Shown: positions 16,776 to 25,206 of the stretch, one piece after another
Numbering within the stretch: the stretch's first letter is position 1
Layout of the letters: each line of letters opens with the position of its first letter
Source of the DNA: Salinicoccus halitifaciens
Lineage (GTDB): Bacteria > Bacillota > Bacilli > Staphylococcales > Salinicoccaceae
Direction: 5' to 3'
Assembly (NCBI RefSeq): GCF_021026095.1
Contig: NZ_JAJNCU010000008.1
Location: forward strand, 244,497-308,496
DNA: 64,000 bases
Program-made: the position numbers and the translations under genes
The notes under the pieces: generated by a model
The model's database searches: none
What the model was told of the DNA's origin: nothing
The model's input: only the letters and a program-made list of their open reading frames with translations

Positions 16776-17221
16776 GATTCATTCTCCTTTATACTGGAAT
16801 GATAGTGGCGTGAATCCCCGATCCACTCCTCACCATCAGACCATATTTCTTTTTTCCAAATTGGAACGATTTCCTTCAGGCGTTCGACTGCATACTCGTT
16901 TGCCCTGTAACTGTCCGCCCTGTGCGGCGAACTTGTTGCGATGACCACCGCGATATCGGAGATGTCGAGCCTGCCGATGCGGTGACCGATGGAAGTGAGT
17001 ACACCCGGCCAGCGCTCGGAGATCTCATCCCCGATCTGGGCGAGCATCTTTTCAGCCATAGGAACATATGCTTCATATTCCAGATATATGGTTTGGGTGC
17101 CTTTCGTCCATTCCCTGACGTGTCCGGTGAATGTACATATTGCACCTTGCTTTTCGTTTAAGACGAACTTGTGGTAAGCCGTGGGTTCGAGTGGTGTCTC
17201 CACTACTTCAAACTGTTTCAT
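16772..17221 (-). CDS. moaE: Molybdopterin synthase large subunit MoaE
   Basis: The 149-aa protein shows the MoaE landmarks: GAICTFTGHVREWTKG near the start, YLEYEAYVPMAEKML, the SIGHRIGRLDISD region, SPHRADSYRANEYAVERLKEIVPIWKKE and GEEWIGD. The KKE lysine and the upstream arginine/histidine residues are the catalytic set of the family. It inserts two sulfurs, delivered by MoaD, into cPMP. It overlaps mobB by 4 nt and moaD by 4 nt. Confidence 0.95.
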   Translation of the reverse strand: MKQFEVVETPLEPTAYHKFVLNEKQGAICTFTGHVREWTKGTQTIYLEYEAYVPMAEKMLAQIGDEISERWPGVLTSIGHRIGRLDISDIAVVIATSSPHRADSYRANEYAVERLKEIVPIWKKEIWSDGEEWIGDSRHYHSSIKENES

Positions 17222-17673
17222 TCATCCTTACTCCATTCTTTGAACCAAGTCATGATATACTCCTCATCATAACGTATATCAAACGTTTTTAACACATTCC
17301 GAAGACCGATATTAGTTAACTTTGTGTGACCATCCTTAAAGGAATATTTCATGAATACCTTTGGATAATCCTCGTTTTTATAACCCTCTATCAAAATAAA
17401 CTCCACCCGGCCCGATAAGCGTTCAATCTGTGCGTGGAGGTCCGGGGCTTTATTCTCAACCGTCATCACGGTGCCCGGTGTGTTGAGCACCGTGACGTCC
17501 GCTCCGCTTCTGATGAACTTCCCCGTATCGGTGTCCGCGTCATGCACTTCGTCGCGGTGATGGTGCTTGATCACCGCAACGGTGCGGCCCTGTGACTTCA
17601 AATATTCGACCATGCGGTTGACCGTAGTCGTCTTGCCGCTGTTTTTAAAGCCGGTGACCTGCAGTATCTTCAT
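17218..17673 (-). CDS. mobB: Molybdopterin-guanine dinucleotide biosynthesis adaptor MobB
   Basis: The 151-aa GTP-binding protein has a P-loop at the N-terminus (GFKNSGKTT, residues about 8-16) and the KHHHRDE segment of the MobB family. MobB aids MobA in making the guanine dinucleotide cofactor, though its exact job is not settled. It begins one base after the moeA stop codon and overlaps moaE by 4 nt, so it is part of the same transcript. Confidence 0.92.
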   Translation of the reverse strand: MKILQVTGFKNSGKTTTVNRMVEYLKSQGRTVAVIKHHHRDEVHDADTDTGKFIRSGADVTVLNTPGTVMTVENKAPDLHAQIERLSGRVEFILIEGYKNEDYPKVFMKYSFKDGHTKLTNIGLRNVLKTFDIRYDEEYIMTWFKEWSKDE

Positions 17674-18933
17674 CTACTTCACCCCGAAATTATCCGAACC
17701 TGACGTCACATCCGTCATCATGACCTTGACGGCGTCGCCCTTTTCAAAGCCGCGCGTGCCGCCCGGAAGGACGATGACGCCGTTGCTTTTCGCAATCGAT
17801 GTCACGGCATTCGACTTGTTGAAGCCGGATGGCTTCGCATAGACCTTGCCGTCCACATAGTGGATCTCCGCCCGTATGAAGCGGGTGAACGGGTTCGGTT
17901 TTGTGAAATCCTCATCCAGTTCCGCATCGATGAACGGCGCATAGACTTTCTCTGAAGACATCATCGCCTGGATTGCCGGGCGGACGAACAATTCAAACCC
18001 GGAATAGCAGGCCGAAGGGTTGCCGCTCAGGCCGAACAGCATCTTGTCACCCAGCCTGCTCACCGTGGTCACGCTGCCCGGCCGCATGGCGACTTTGTTG
18101 AAGAGCACTTCGGCGCCGAGCTTGTCGTAGATTTTAGGGAGCAGGTCGTAATCGCCGACGGAAACGCCGCCCGTCGTGATGATGATGTCCACTTCCTCTA
18201 GCATATCCTTGATGTTTGCATAGAGCGTATCCAGATCGTCACTCTGCAGATGATATCTCTTCCCTTCGATGCCTGCACGCTTCAGCTGGGCGAGGATCAT
18301 CGGTGAGTTCGAGTTCCTTATTTTACCACGAACGAGGGGTTCATTGACATCAAGAAGCTCACTGCCGGTTGATAACACGCCGACTTCTGGCTTTTTGAAC
18401 ACTTCGACCTCGCTGTAGCCGAATGTGGCAAGGACAGCGACCGTCCCCGGGTTGATCAGGGCACCTTTTTCAAGGATGACGTCATCTTTTTTCGACTCCT
18501 CGCCCTGCATCGCGATGTTGTCGCCCGGCGTGAAAGTTTTACGTACTGTGAAGCCGTCCTCCGTCTCCTTCGCCTGCTCGAACATGATCACCGTATCCGC
18601 ACTCTCCGGAATTTCGGCACCGGTCATGATGCGGAACGCCTCGTTCGGCTGCAGCTCATAATCACTTGTGGACCCTGCCGGCACCTCTTCGACCACTTTG
18701 AAAGGGATGCGGTTGTTCCCGCTCGCCCCTTCGGAATCACGCGCCCGGATGGCAAAACCGTCCATCGCGGATTTTGTGAACAGGGGTACGTCATGTGTCG
18801 CGACCAGGTCATTGGCAAGGATCCGGTCATGCGCATCAAGGTATGAAACAGTTTCTGTATCCATCAGCGTTATATTCTCCAAAACTAATGCCACTGCATC
18901 GTTTACGGGTATTGGTTTTCTATTTAAAGACAT
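17674..18933 (-). CDS. moeA: Molybdopterin molybdenumtransferase MoeA
   Basis: The 419-aa protein inserts molybdate into adenylated molybdopterin. Family signatures are [59 protein letters not shown], the [14 protein letters not shown] loop of the MoaB-like domain and [20 protein letters not shown]. The C-terminal domain IV has the usual GVIVLPGG. It is the first gene of the minus-strand cofactor operon and is divergent from moaC, with only about 64 bp between the start codons, so both promoters lie in that short gap. A GGAGAG ribosome site precedes the ATG. Confidence 0.95.
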   Translation of the reverse strand: MSLNRKPIPVNDAVALVLENITLMDTETVSYLDAHDRILANDLVATHDVPLFTKSAMDGFAIRARDSEGASGNNRIPFKVVEEVPAGSTSDYELQPNEAFRIMTGAEIPESADTVIMFEQAKETEDGFTVRKTFTPGDNIAMQGEESKKDDVILEKGALINPGTVAVLATFGYSEVEVFKKPEVGVLSTGSELLDVNEPLVRGKIRNSNSPMILAQLKRAGIEGKRYHLQSDDLDTLYANIKDMLEEVDIIITTGGVSVGDYDLLPKIYDKLGAEVLFNKVAMRPGSVTTVSRLGDKMLFGLSGNPSACYSGFELFVRPAIQAMMSSEKVYAPFIDAELDEDFTKPNPFTRFIRAEIHYVDGKVYAKPSGFNKSNAVTSIAKSNGVIVLPGGTRGFEKGDAVKVMMTDVTSGSDNFGVK

Positions 18934-18997
18934 TGGCTCTCCTACTTTCCAAAAACTTTTTCTGTTATACTCTATTGTACTAGAAAGGATGGTTGGA

Positions 18998-19477
18998 ATG
19001 GCAGAATTTACTCATTTTAACGAAGAAGGACGCGCCAAAATGGTCGACGTCTCAAATAAGGAAGTGTCGGTCAGGATCGCAAAAGCAGAGTGTTCGGTCG
19101 AAGTGACCGAAGAGATCTACACAGCGATCACGGAAGGCCAGATCAAAAAGGGCGATGTGCTTTCCGTCGCCCAGGTCGCGGGCATCATGGCCGCAAAAAA
19201 TACACACCAGATCATCCCGATGTGCCACCCTTTGTCATTATCCGGAGTGGATATTTCATTCAGCTGGGACACTGAGGAAGGGTACTTCCTGAACATAGTC
19301 ACGGAAGTGAAGACCAAAGGCCAGACCGGCGTCGAAATGGAAGCCCTGACGGCGGCAAGCGCCGCCGCCCTCACAGTCTATGACATGTGCAAGGCACTCG
19401 ATAAGGGTATGATCATCCATGAGACGAAGCTCGTCTCGAAGTCCGGCGGCAAATCCGGGGACTATGTGGCGGAATAA
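18998..19477 (+). CDS. moaC: Cyclic pyranopterin monophosphate synthase MoaC
   Basis: MoaC turns the MoaA product into cPMP. The 159-aa protein contains the diagnostic [15 protein letters not shown] (substrate histidine), [31 protein letters not shown] and the C-terminal SGGKSGDY. The open frame continues upstream, but the ATG at 18998, preceded by AAAGGATGG, gives the typical N-terminus [18 protein letters not shown]. The gene is divergent from moeA, and a TATACT -10-like hexamer lies about 30 nt upstream. It is followed by three 51-bp tandem palindromic repeats, the first of which has a T-run and probably ends the transcript. Confidence 0.95.
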   Translation: MAEFTHFNEEGRAKMVDVSNKEVSVRIAKAECSVEVTEEIYTAITEGQIKKGDVLSVAQVAGIMAAKNTHQIIPMCHPLSLSGVDISFSWDTEEGYFLNIVTEVKTKGQTGVEMEALTAASAAALTVYDMCKALDKGMIIHETKLVSKSGGKSGDYVAE

Positions 19478-19493
19478 AGGTATTGTATGATAG

Positions 19494-19646
19494 GCTGCTC
19501 ATTCGTCATTGAAAAATATGATGAGTGAGCAGTTTTTTGTGCCGGCTGCTCAGGCACGACAGATTTCAATGCTGAATGAGCAGACTTTTAGTCCCGCTGC
19601 TCACTCACGAGGAATTTCGATGCTGAGTAAGCAGCCCCTCACCCAC
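19494..19646. repeat. Three tandem 51-bp palindromic repeat units
   Basis: Units at 19494-19544, 19545-19595 and 19596-19646 have exactly the same 51-bp period. Each starts GCTGCTCA and contains, 33 nt later, the reverse-complementary GAGCAG or AAGCAG, so each can form a stem-loop of about 39 nt. Units 2 and 3 share CACGA and ATTTC.ATGCTGA in the loop arm; unit 1 is more diverged there but has a longer stem (CTGCTCATTCGTCAT / ATGATGAGTGAGCAG) and a TTTTTT tail, so it can terminate moaC. They lie between convergent genes. I read them as REP-like or terminator-like repeats, not a CRISPR. Confidence 0.8.
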
Positions 19647-19655
19647 ACCAACCCA

Positions 19656-19680
19656 TAAAAAAATCCGCCCACACGGATGC
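19656..19680 (-). terminator. Terminator of the moaB end of the narT/moeB cluster
   Basis: On the minus strand ATCCG / CGGAT with a TGTGGG loop is followed by TTTTTTT, just after the moaB stop codon. Confidence 0.75.
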
Positions 19681-19696
19681 AGACGGAATTCTCCAA

Positions 19697-20203
19697 TCAG
19701 TTTTCCTTCGTCACTTCAAACACGAGGTGGTTAAGCTCAGGCACGACGAGTTTTTCCATCGCGAGCTTCACCGCACCGCTCGAACCGGGCATCGAGATGA
19801 TGACCTGGCTGCCGTGCGTGCCGGCGACGGCCCTCGATAAAATGCTTCTCGAGCCGATGTCTTCCGTATAGCTCAGCATCCGGAAAATCTCCCCGAACCC
19901 TTCGATTTCCTTATCGAAGAATGTCCGCACCGCCTCGATCGTCACGTCCCTGGCCGCAATGCCGGTGCCGCCCGTCGTGATGACGGCGTCCACGCCGGCT
20001 TCGAGCATGCCGGACACCGCCTCTTTGATTGAAGCTTCGTCGTCCTTGACGATTGTATAATGTTCTTCCTTCACCACTGTATTGATCTCCGCCAGGTACT
20101 CCTGTACAAGCCTGCCGCCTTTGTCGGTCTCCACCGTCCTTGTATCACTCACGGTGATCACTGCGACATTGATATCACGGTCAATCCTCTCCACTATGCT
20201 CAT
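19697..20203 (-). CDS. moaB: Molybdenum cofactor biosynthesis protein MoaB (MogA family)
   Basis: The 168-aa product has the MoaB/Mog landmarks VAVITVSDTRT near the start, VDAVITTGGTGIAARDVTIEAV and the late VIISMPGSSGAVKLAME. MogA-type proteins adenylate molybdopterin before MoeA inserts molybdate; Gram-positive MoaB is thought to do this. It follows moeB by 10 nt and has an AGGAGAG ribosome site. It is the last gene of the narT-moeB-moaB group. Confidence 0.93.
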   Translation of the reverse strand: MSIVERIDRDINVAVITVSDTRTVETDKGGRLVQEYLAEINTVVKEEHYTIVKDDEASIKEAVSGMLEAGVDAVITTGGTGIAARDVTIEAVRTFFDKEIEGFGEIFRMLSYTEDIGSRSILSRAVAGTHGSQVIISMPGSSGAVKLAMEKLVVPELNHLVFEVTKEN

Positions 20204-20213
20204 GTCAACTCTC

Positions 20214-21227
20214 CTATCCGAATAATTGATTCACGATCGTCCGGGCTTTATTGGTCTGGTCTGCACCATGGATCAATAAACGCCCGTTGTTGAAACTGAC
20301 GATACGGTAGTCATCATATCTGAATTCCACGAAATAAGGTGTTTCATGCATCGGTATGTTCCGGTCATTCAATGCCCCGACGACGATATCCTGCGTCAGG
20401 CGTTCATCGATGTACTGGACCGTATCCCGGCCGCACAGGCGCATCGACATGTTTGACACATCACTGACTGCAAGTTCCGGATATTCATGCGTTCCGCACG
20501 TTGCACACGCTTCTTCCTTCATGCCGTCGATCCTGAATTTCATATGGTCCATATCCCACACGTTGCCCATGCGCATATAGAACGGGGCGCTGAACTGGTC
20601 AGTCATGATCTTGAACGCCGTCGTCACCTGCTCTGCCACCGCCATATGGACCGCCGGGGAAATGACACCCACGGTATCGCATGTCAGGGTGGTCGTCGGC
20701 AGCACCGGAACCAGACATCTGTAGCACGGCGTCACACCCGGCACAAAGCCGCAGCTCGAGTATGAGGCTTCGACACACGCGGCATACACCCACGGCGTGC
20801 CGGTCTTGAAGGCCACATCATTGATGAGCATGCGCGTATCGAAGTTATCCGTGCCGTCCAGTATCAGGTCCGCTTCCCCCGCAAGGGATTCCAGCAGCAG
20901 TGCATCCGCATGGGCGATATGTGTGTCGATTTCGATATCGCTGCGGATATCCTTCAGCCGTTCCGCCCCCGCGATCACTTTCGGGATCTTACTGTTGGCA
21001 TCATCTTCGGTGAAGAGCGTCTGCCTCTGCAGGTTCGACAGTTCCACATAGTCCCGGTCCACCAGTATGAGTTTCTTCACGCCGGCCCGTGCGAGCATTT
21101 CGCTTGAAAGCGAACCAAGCGCCCCCGTCCCGACGATGAGTACCGTACGGGACTGGATGAGGCGCTGACCTTCACTGCCTATTTTATTGAATAAAGTCTG
21201 TCTTGAATATCGATTCATCATCTTCAC
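20214..21227 (-). CDS. moeB: MoeB/ThiF-family sulfur-carrier adenylyltransferase
   Basis: The 337-aa E1-like enzyme activates the MoaD C-terminus with ATP. It shows RYSRQTLF at the start, the nucleotide-binding loop GTGALGS, LVDRDYVELSNLQRQTLFTEDD, LDGTDNFDTRMLINDV and two zinc pairs, CYRC (about residues 172-175) and CATC. There is no rhodanese domain but a C-terminal extension of about 80 residues after the second zinc pair. The frame begins with GTG at 21227; ATG codons 6 and 9 nt later are equally possible starts. It starts 3 nt after narT, so it is likely co-transcribed with that gene. Confidence 0.9.
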   Translation of the reverse strand: MKMMNRYSRQTLFNKIGSEGQRLIQSRTVLIVGTGALGSLSSEMLARAGVKKLILVDRDYVELSNLQRQTLFTEDDANSKIPKVIAGAERLKDIRSDIEIDTHIAHADALLLESLAGEADLILDGTDNFDTRMLINDVAFKTGTPWVYAACVEASYSSCGFVPGVTPCYRCLVPVLPTTTLTCDTVGVISPAVHMAVAEQVTTAFKIMTDQFSAPFYMRMGNVWDMDHMKFRIDGMKEEACATCGTHEYPELAVSDVSNMSMRLCGRDTVQYIDERLTQDIVVGALNDRNIPMHETPYFVEFRYDDYRIVSFNNGRLLIHGADQTNKARTIVNQLFG

Positions 21228-21230
21228 TCT

Positions 21231-22400
21231 CTAAATAACATTTGCCTTAACTTTACTACGCAAATACAACATTGTAAACAAAGCAAGCACACAGGCCCCC
21301 GTCAAAAGGTGGAATGCGAGCATATATGTGCCCGTCGCTTCGAATGTCGACTGCATGACGAGCGGCGGGAAGAATCCGCCGAGTCCGCCCATCATCGCGA
21401 CGAATCCATTTGCGATGCCCGCCTGGCCCGAGAAGTACATCGGGACGAACTTGAAAACGAGGCCGTTGCCGATACCTGCGAACACCGAGGTCAATAAACA
21501 GCCGACCGTGAACATGATCAGGCTTTCGTAAGTGAATGACAGGAGCAGCCCTGAGAATGTCAGGCCGATGAAGGTCACTATGACCATCGTGATCGGGTTG
21601 AATTTATCCCCGAGCAGTCCGCCGACAGGTCTGAGGAGTGTTGCGATCACGATGAATCCTGCCGTCCTGAAACCTGCATCCGCTGTGGATAAGTCGAAAA
21701 AGGTGACAAGGAAGTTCGGCAGGAAGATGCCGAATGCAACGAATACGCCGAAAGTGATGAAGTACCAATAGTTCAGGAAATAGAAACGGTAGTCCGACAT
21801 CGCTTCCTTGAACTGCCTGCCGAGGGGCAGGTTGACTTTCTTTTCACTCCTGTCCCCGAGGAAGAACTGCAGAAGCGCAAACAATGCGAGCACGATGAGG
21901 TAAGTCTGTACAGCCGCCTGCCAGCCGCCGAGCATGCCCGCGAGCACAGGGGCACCGAAACTCGTCACTGCGGTCCCGATGTTCCCCATGCCGTAGACGC
22001 CGTTGACGAAGCCGTGCTTGTTCTTATCGTAATACTTCGGCAGTGCGGTGACCCCGATGCTGAATGTCGCACCCCCGATCCCTAAAAATACGGCGGCGAT
22101 GATCAGGTCGGTGGTCGTTGTGGCCAGGCTCAAATAAAACACCGGGATGATCAGGAATATGAAACTCGCCAAAAATACAATTCTCGCCCCGATCTTGTTC
22201 GTCATGATGCTGAAAGGAATCCTGAGTATTGAACCGAGGATGGTCGGCAGGGCGACGATCAATGCCTGATGCGCGGCAGCTTCCGGTATGTCCTTCACGA
22301 TTTCCGGAAATAACGGTGCAAGCAGCGTCCATACCATGAACCCGACCAACAAGCTGAATGTCTGAAGTAATAACTGTTTTTTCCCCATGGTTTCTGACAT
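21231..22400 (-). CDS. narT: Nitrate/nitrite transporter NarT (MFS, NarK type)
   Basis: The 389-aa major-facilitator protein has about 12 membrane segments and the nitrate-porter glycine motifs FLGIGGATFSIGVTALPKYYDKNKHGFVNGVYGMGNIGTA-type in helix 5 region and NGFVAMMGGLGGFFPP in helix 11 region, as in NarK/NarT. In Staphylococcus carnosus NarT takes up nitrate for the respiratory reductase. It is close to narGHJI and nreABC here, with an NreC-type palindrome 70-83 nt upstream of its start. It is followed directly by moeB and moaB, so nitrate uptake and cofactor synthesis are probably on one transcript. Confidence 0.92.
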   Translation of the reverse strand: MSETMGKKQLLLQTFSLLVGFMVWTLLAPLFPEIVKDIPEAAAHQALIVALPTILGSILRIPFSIMTNKIGARIVFLASFIFLIIPVFYLSLATTTTDLIIAAVFLGIGGATFSIGVTALPKYYDKNKHGFVNGVYGMGNIGTAVTSFGAPVLAGMLGGWQAAVQTYLIVLALFALLQFFLGDRSEKKVNLPLGRQFKEAMSDYRFYFLNYWYFITFGVFVAFGIFLPNFLVTFFDLSTADAGFRTAGFIVIATLLRPVGGLLGDKFNPITMVIVTFIGLTFSGLLLSFTYESLIMFTVGCLLTSVFAGIGNGLVFKFVPMYFSGQAGIANGFVAMMGGLGGFFPPLVMQSTFEATGTYMLAFHLLTGACVLALFTMLYLRSKVKANVI

Positions 22401-22418
22401 GCAATCAACCTCACTAGT

Positions 22419-22436
22419 TTGTGATTTTATTTACAT
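22419..22436 (-). promoter_or_regulatory. Weak Rex-like site upstream of narT
   Basis: TTGTGATTTTATTTACAT resembles the Rex operator TTGTGA-N6-TCACAA in its first half only; the second half has two mismatches. It lies next to the narT start. Listed as possible redox control with low confidence. Confidence 0.25.
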
Positions 22437-22469
22437 ATTCATTATAAATCGTCCCATGCAACGTTGTAA

Positions 22470-22483
22470 GAGGGAAATCCCTA
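22470..22483 (-). promoter_or_regulatory. NreC-type palindrome upstream of narT
   Basis: GAGGGAAATCCCTA matches the NreC operator TAGGG-N4-CCCTA with one mismatch. It is 70 nt upstream of the narT start, the same distance as the site in front of narG. Confidence 0.65.
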
Positions 22484-22491
22484 AATGTCGT

Positions 22492-23022
22492 TCAGTCCAC
22501 TATCAGAGTATTGACCTGCTCGAGCAGCACTTCTTCATCTATTTTCTTAAGCATCTTTTCAGCCATATCAAACAGCACCGCTTCTTCCTTGACCATATGT
22601 ACCATTAAAACTTCGTATGCCTCCATCGCATCCTTCACCATGTCATGCATCGTGCCGATATCCATCTCTGTCGACACCTGTTCGGAATGGTGCAGGAAGT
22701 GGTCGATGTAAGCATCGATTTCTGCATGCTCCTCCTCGATCGACAGGATCGGCCCCTGTTCATAGCCGATGTAGACTCCGAGCATCGGGAAGAAATATTT
22801 CTCCTCTTTTACCTGATGCTTTTTCAAAGGTGCGCGGAATGCCTTCAATTTCTCCCGGATTTCTTTTATGGCCATCATGCCTTCCAGGCGGCTGTACACA
22901 TCTCCATTTTCGAATTTCAATACGAACTGGAACCATTCATTCATCAGATGGCGGATGTAATGGTGTTCATTTTCCAATATACGGAGTGCCTTTATTTTGT
23001 ATTTGAATTCATTTGCCTGCAT
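22492..23022 (-). CDS. Hemerythrin-like (HHE domain) protein in the nre operon
   Basis: The 176-aa, all-helical protein has the two-helix-pair pattern of HHE domains: ENEHHYIRHLMNEW near residue 20, KKHQVKEEKYFFPML (His-x3-Glu), EEEHAEIDAYIDHF (His-x3-Asp) and MVHMVKEEAVLFDMAEKML (His-x3-Glu). These residues would hold a non-haem diiron site that can bind oxygen or nitric oxide. A longer frame starts at a TTG overlapping nreC by 4 nt, but the ATG at 23022 sits 7 nt after AGGTGATG. It is the last gene of the nreABC unit. I know of no such gene in the Staphylococcus nar cluster; a role in NO/O2 handling is inferred. Confidence 0.8.
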   Translation of the reverse strand: MQANEFKYKIKALRILENEHHYIRHLMNEWFQFVLKFENGDVYSRLEGMMAIKEIREKLKAFRAPLKKHQVKEEKYFFPMLGVYIGYEQGPILSIEEEHAEIDAYIDHFLHHSEQVSTEMDIGTMHDMVKDAMEAYEVLMVHMVKEEAVLFDMAEKMLKKIDEEVLLEQVNTLIVD

Positions 23023-23039
23023 AATCTCATCACCTAACA

Positions 23040-23690
23040 TCAAATATCGAACAGTTTTTTCTTCACCGCATATTCCACGAGTTCCGGCCTGGAACCCAGG
23101 TCCAGCTTATCCATGATCCTCGATTTGTGCGCTTCGACGGTTTTGACCGAAATGAACAGCATTTCAGCGATATCTTTATTGCCGTACCCTTTGGCGACGA
23201 GTGGAAGTATCTCGAGCTCCCGCTGCGTCAATATGTTGAACGGTTCCCTGTCATGCTCCGGTATTTCATCAGTGGCGAGGAATTTCTCGAATGATTCGTT
23301 CATGAGGACCGGGTCGATGTAACGCTCACCTTTTGCGACGGCCCTGATGGCTCTGATCAGTTCATCGTCCGGCGAGTTCTTCAAAATATATCCGAGCGCA
23401 CCGCTTTTGAATGTATGCGTGATATACTCCTCGTCGTCATACATCGTGAGGATCAGTATTTTCACTTCCGGGAATACATCATGTATCTTGCTTGCTGCAA
23501 ACAATCCGGATTCACCCGGCGGCATGCTTAAATCCAGCAGGAGGACATCCGGGGAAAGTTCTTTGACTTTTTCGAATGCCTGTCTGCCGTCAGCTGCCGT
23601 CCCGATCACTTCCATGTCTTCCTGATAATTCAGGAGCATGGTGAACCCCGTCCTCACCACGGCATGATCATCTGCTATTACAAGTTTCAT
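23040..23690 (-). CDS. nreC: Response regulator NreC
   Basis: The 216-aa NarL-type regulator has a receiver domain with the acidic pair near residue 8, the phosphorylation aspartate in [15 protein letters not shown] (about residue 53) and the K in the [11 protein letters not shown] region. The C-terminal LuxR-type helix-turn-helix contains [42 protein letters not shown]. Phosphorylated by NreB when oxygen is low, it activates narGHJI and narT. Two palindromes matching its known operator are visible upstream of exactly those genes. It overlaps nreB by 4 nt. Confidence 0.95.
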   Translation of the reverse strand: MKLVIADDHAVVRTGFTMLLNYQEDMEVIGTAADGRQAFEKVKELSPDVLLLDLSMPPGESGLFAASKIHDVFPEVKILILTMYDDEEYITHTFKSGALGYILKNSPDDELIRAIRAVAKGERYIDPVLMNESFEKFLATDEIPEHDREPFNILTQRELEILPLVAKGYGNKDIAEMLFISVKTVEAHKSRIMDKLDLGSRPELVEYAVKKKLFDI

Positions 23691-24730
23691 ACGATCCTCT
23701 CCTCAACAGGAATGTATCCTTCGACTCTGGTGCCCCTGCCCGGCTCACTGTCTATGTCCAGTTCACCGTCCACGCTGCTGATCCGCTCATGCATGCCGAA
23801 GAGGCCGAGCCCGGAACCTTTGGGTTCGGCCCCCATCAGGAAACCAGCACCTTCATCCTCGATTTCAAAATGTATTTCAATGCCGTCACGGGAGCGGACT
23901 TCCTTCAGGCTCACCGTGATTTCATCACTTCCGGAATATTTGACGGCATTGAATGCCGCTTCCTGGACGATGCGGTAGATGACTGTTTCAATCTCCGGAC
24001 GGTACCTTTTCTTGTTCAGGTTGGTGCTGAAATCGACCAGTATACCGTACTGCTTCTGAAGCCATTTGAAGTGGGTCTTCAAAGCAGCTTCCACCCCCAG
24101 ATCATCCAGGCTTGCAGGCCGCAGCTCAACGGAGATGTTCCTGACGTAGTCCAGCAGATGACTGAGCATCTCCTCGGAGTCCTTGATCTTTTCATCCAGT
24201 GCCTCCCGGTCCTGGGTATACTTGAACAGCCTCATCTCGAGCAGCACATTCAGAAGTTCCTGTGTGACCCCGTCATGGAGGTCCCTCGAAATCCGCTTGC
24301 GCTCATTTTCCTGTGCCTGGATGATCCGCTGTGTCAGCAATTTCTGATGCTCGAACTCCTGCTGCCTCATCAGTTCTGAAAGCGGATTCAAAGTGAAGAC
24401 GCTGATATTGTTTTTCGGATCGATCTGCTGGAAATTGGCGATATATGTGACTTTCTTTCCGTAACGCGTGCGCATATACACCTGGAAGGTCAATTTTTCT
24501 TTGCTCATCAAAAAACAGGTCGTGCAGTCTGGATCGCCGCCGGCCGCCATACCCACGCAATGGCCGCAAATGTTGACGAACTGATTGCGGTCATAGTCAC
24601 TTAAGTCCAATGTTTTTTCAGCTTCTGCGTTCATATGGACGATTTCACCGTGCCGGTCGACGAAAAGGATCATCTCTTTCGAATGGTGGAACATCGCCTC
24701 GAGGAGCGACGTCAGATCATGTGTTTTCAT
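23687..24730 (-). CDS. nreB: Oxygen-sensing histidine kinase NreB
   Basis: The 347-aa soluble kinase has an N-terminal PAS domain with four cysteines (Cys55, Cys58, Cys69, Cys72) in [19 protein letters not shown]. These hold the oxygen-labile [4Fe-4S] cluster in Staphylococcus NreB. The spacing between the pairs is 10 residues, one fewer than I recall for S. carnosus. The HisKA_3 dimerisation helix contains the phosphohistidine in [18 protein letters not shown]. The ATPase domain has [21 protein letters not shown] and [11 protein letters not shown]. It overlaps nreA by 14 nt and nreC by 4 nt. Confidence 0.95.
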   Translation of the reverse strand: MKTHDLTSLLEAMFHHSKEMILFVDRHGEIVHMNAEAEKTLDLSDYDRNQFVNICGHCVGMAAGGDPDCTTCFLMSKEKLTFQVYMRTRYGKKVTYIANFQQIDPKNNISVFTLNPLSELMRQQEFEHQKLLTQRIIQAQENERKRISRDLHDGVTQELLNVLLEMRLFKYTQDREALDEKIKDSEEMLSHLLDYVRNISVELRPASLDDLGVEAALKTHFKWLQKQYGILVDFSTNLNKKRYRPEIETVIYRIVQEAAFNAVKYSGSDEITVSLKEVRSRDGIEIHFEIEDEGAGFLMGAEPKGSGLGLFGMHERISSVDGELDIDSEPGRGTRVEGYIPVEERIV

Positions 24731-25181
24731 ACAGCATCAACTCTTTTAAAAGTTCTATTCGCAAATCTTTTTCAACATCCGCCTTGATGGCCTCATAGTC
24801 TTCTTCACTGATGTGCCTAGGCGCCCTGTCCCCCAGGACTACAAGCCCCATGACGACTTCGTCATTATTCCAGATCGGTATCGCAACGAAGCCCTGGATA
24901 TTTTCAAAATAAAGGATCGGGAAGCGGAAAAGCTCCTCCGGATTATAAATTTTGGAAACATCCTGGACGACGAGCGACTTGCCGGTTTTCAGTACGACCC
25001 CCGGCAGTCCCGTACCTTTTCTGAGTTCCATCCTTTTCCACCGCTGGCTGTCACTTCCGAGTACATACTTCCACTTGAATGTGGAATTCCCCCGGTTATT
25101 GATTATGCCGGTCAATGCGACGATTGCGAAACCATGTTTCTTCTGTAATCTTTGTAATGCCCCTTTGACTGATTGATTCAT
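24717..25181 (-). CDS. nreA: Nitrate receptor NreA (GAF domain)
   Basis: The 154-aa single-domain GAF protein matches NreA. It binds nitrate and, when empty, inhibits the NreB kinase, so nitrate reductase is made only if nitrate is present. Recognisable parts are FKWKYVLGSDSQRWKRMELRKGTGLPGVVLKTG and FENIQGFVAIPIWNNDEVVMGLVVLGDR. It is the first nre gene, 25 nt after narI, and overlaps nreB by 14 nt; narGHJI and nreABC may therefore be one long transcript, with readthrough giving positive feedback. Confidence 0.92.
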   Translation of the reverse strand: MNQSVKGALQRLQKKHGFAIVALTGIINNRGNSTFKWKYVLGSDSQRWKRMELRKGTGLPGVVLKTGKSLVVQDVSKIYNPEELFRFPILYFENIQGFVAIPIWNNDEVVMGLVVLGDRAPRHISEEDYEAIKADVEKDLRIELLKELMLYENT

Positions 25182-25206
25182 AGAACCCCCACCAATCCCG
25201 ATCTCT

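Noticed and set aside
19494-19646. CRISPR-like repeat array
   Set aside because: The units are contiguous palindromes of 51 bp with no unique spacers and no cas genes near.
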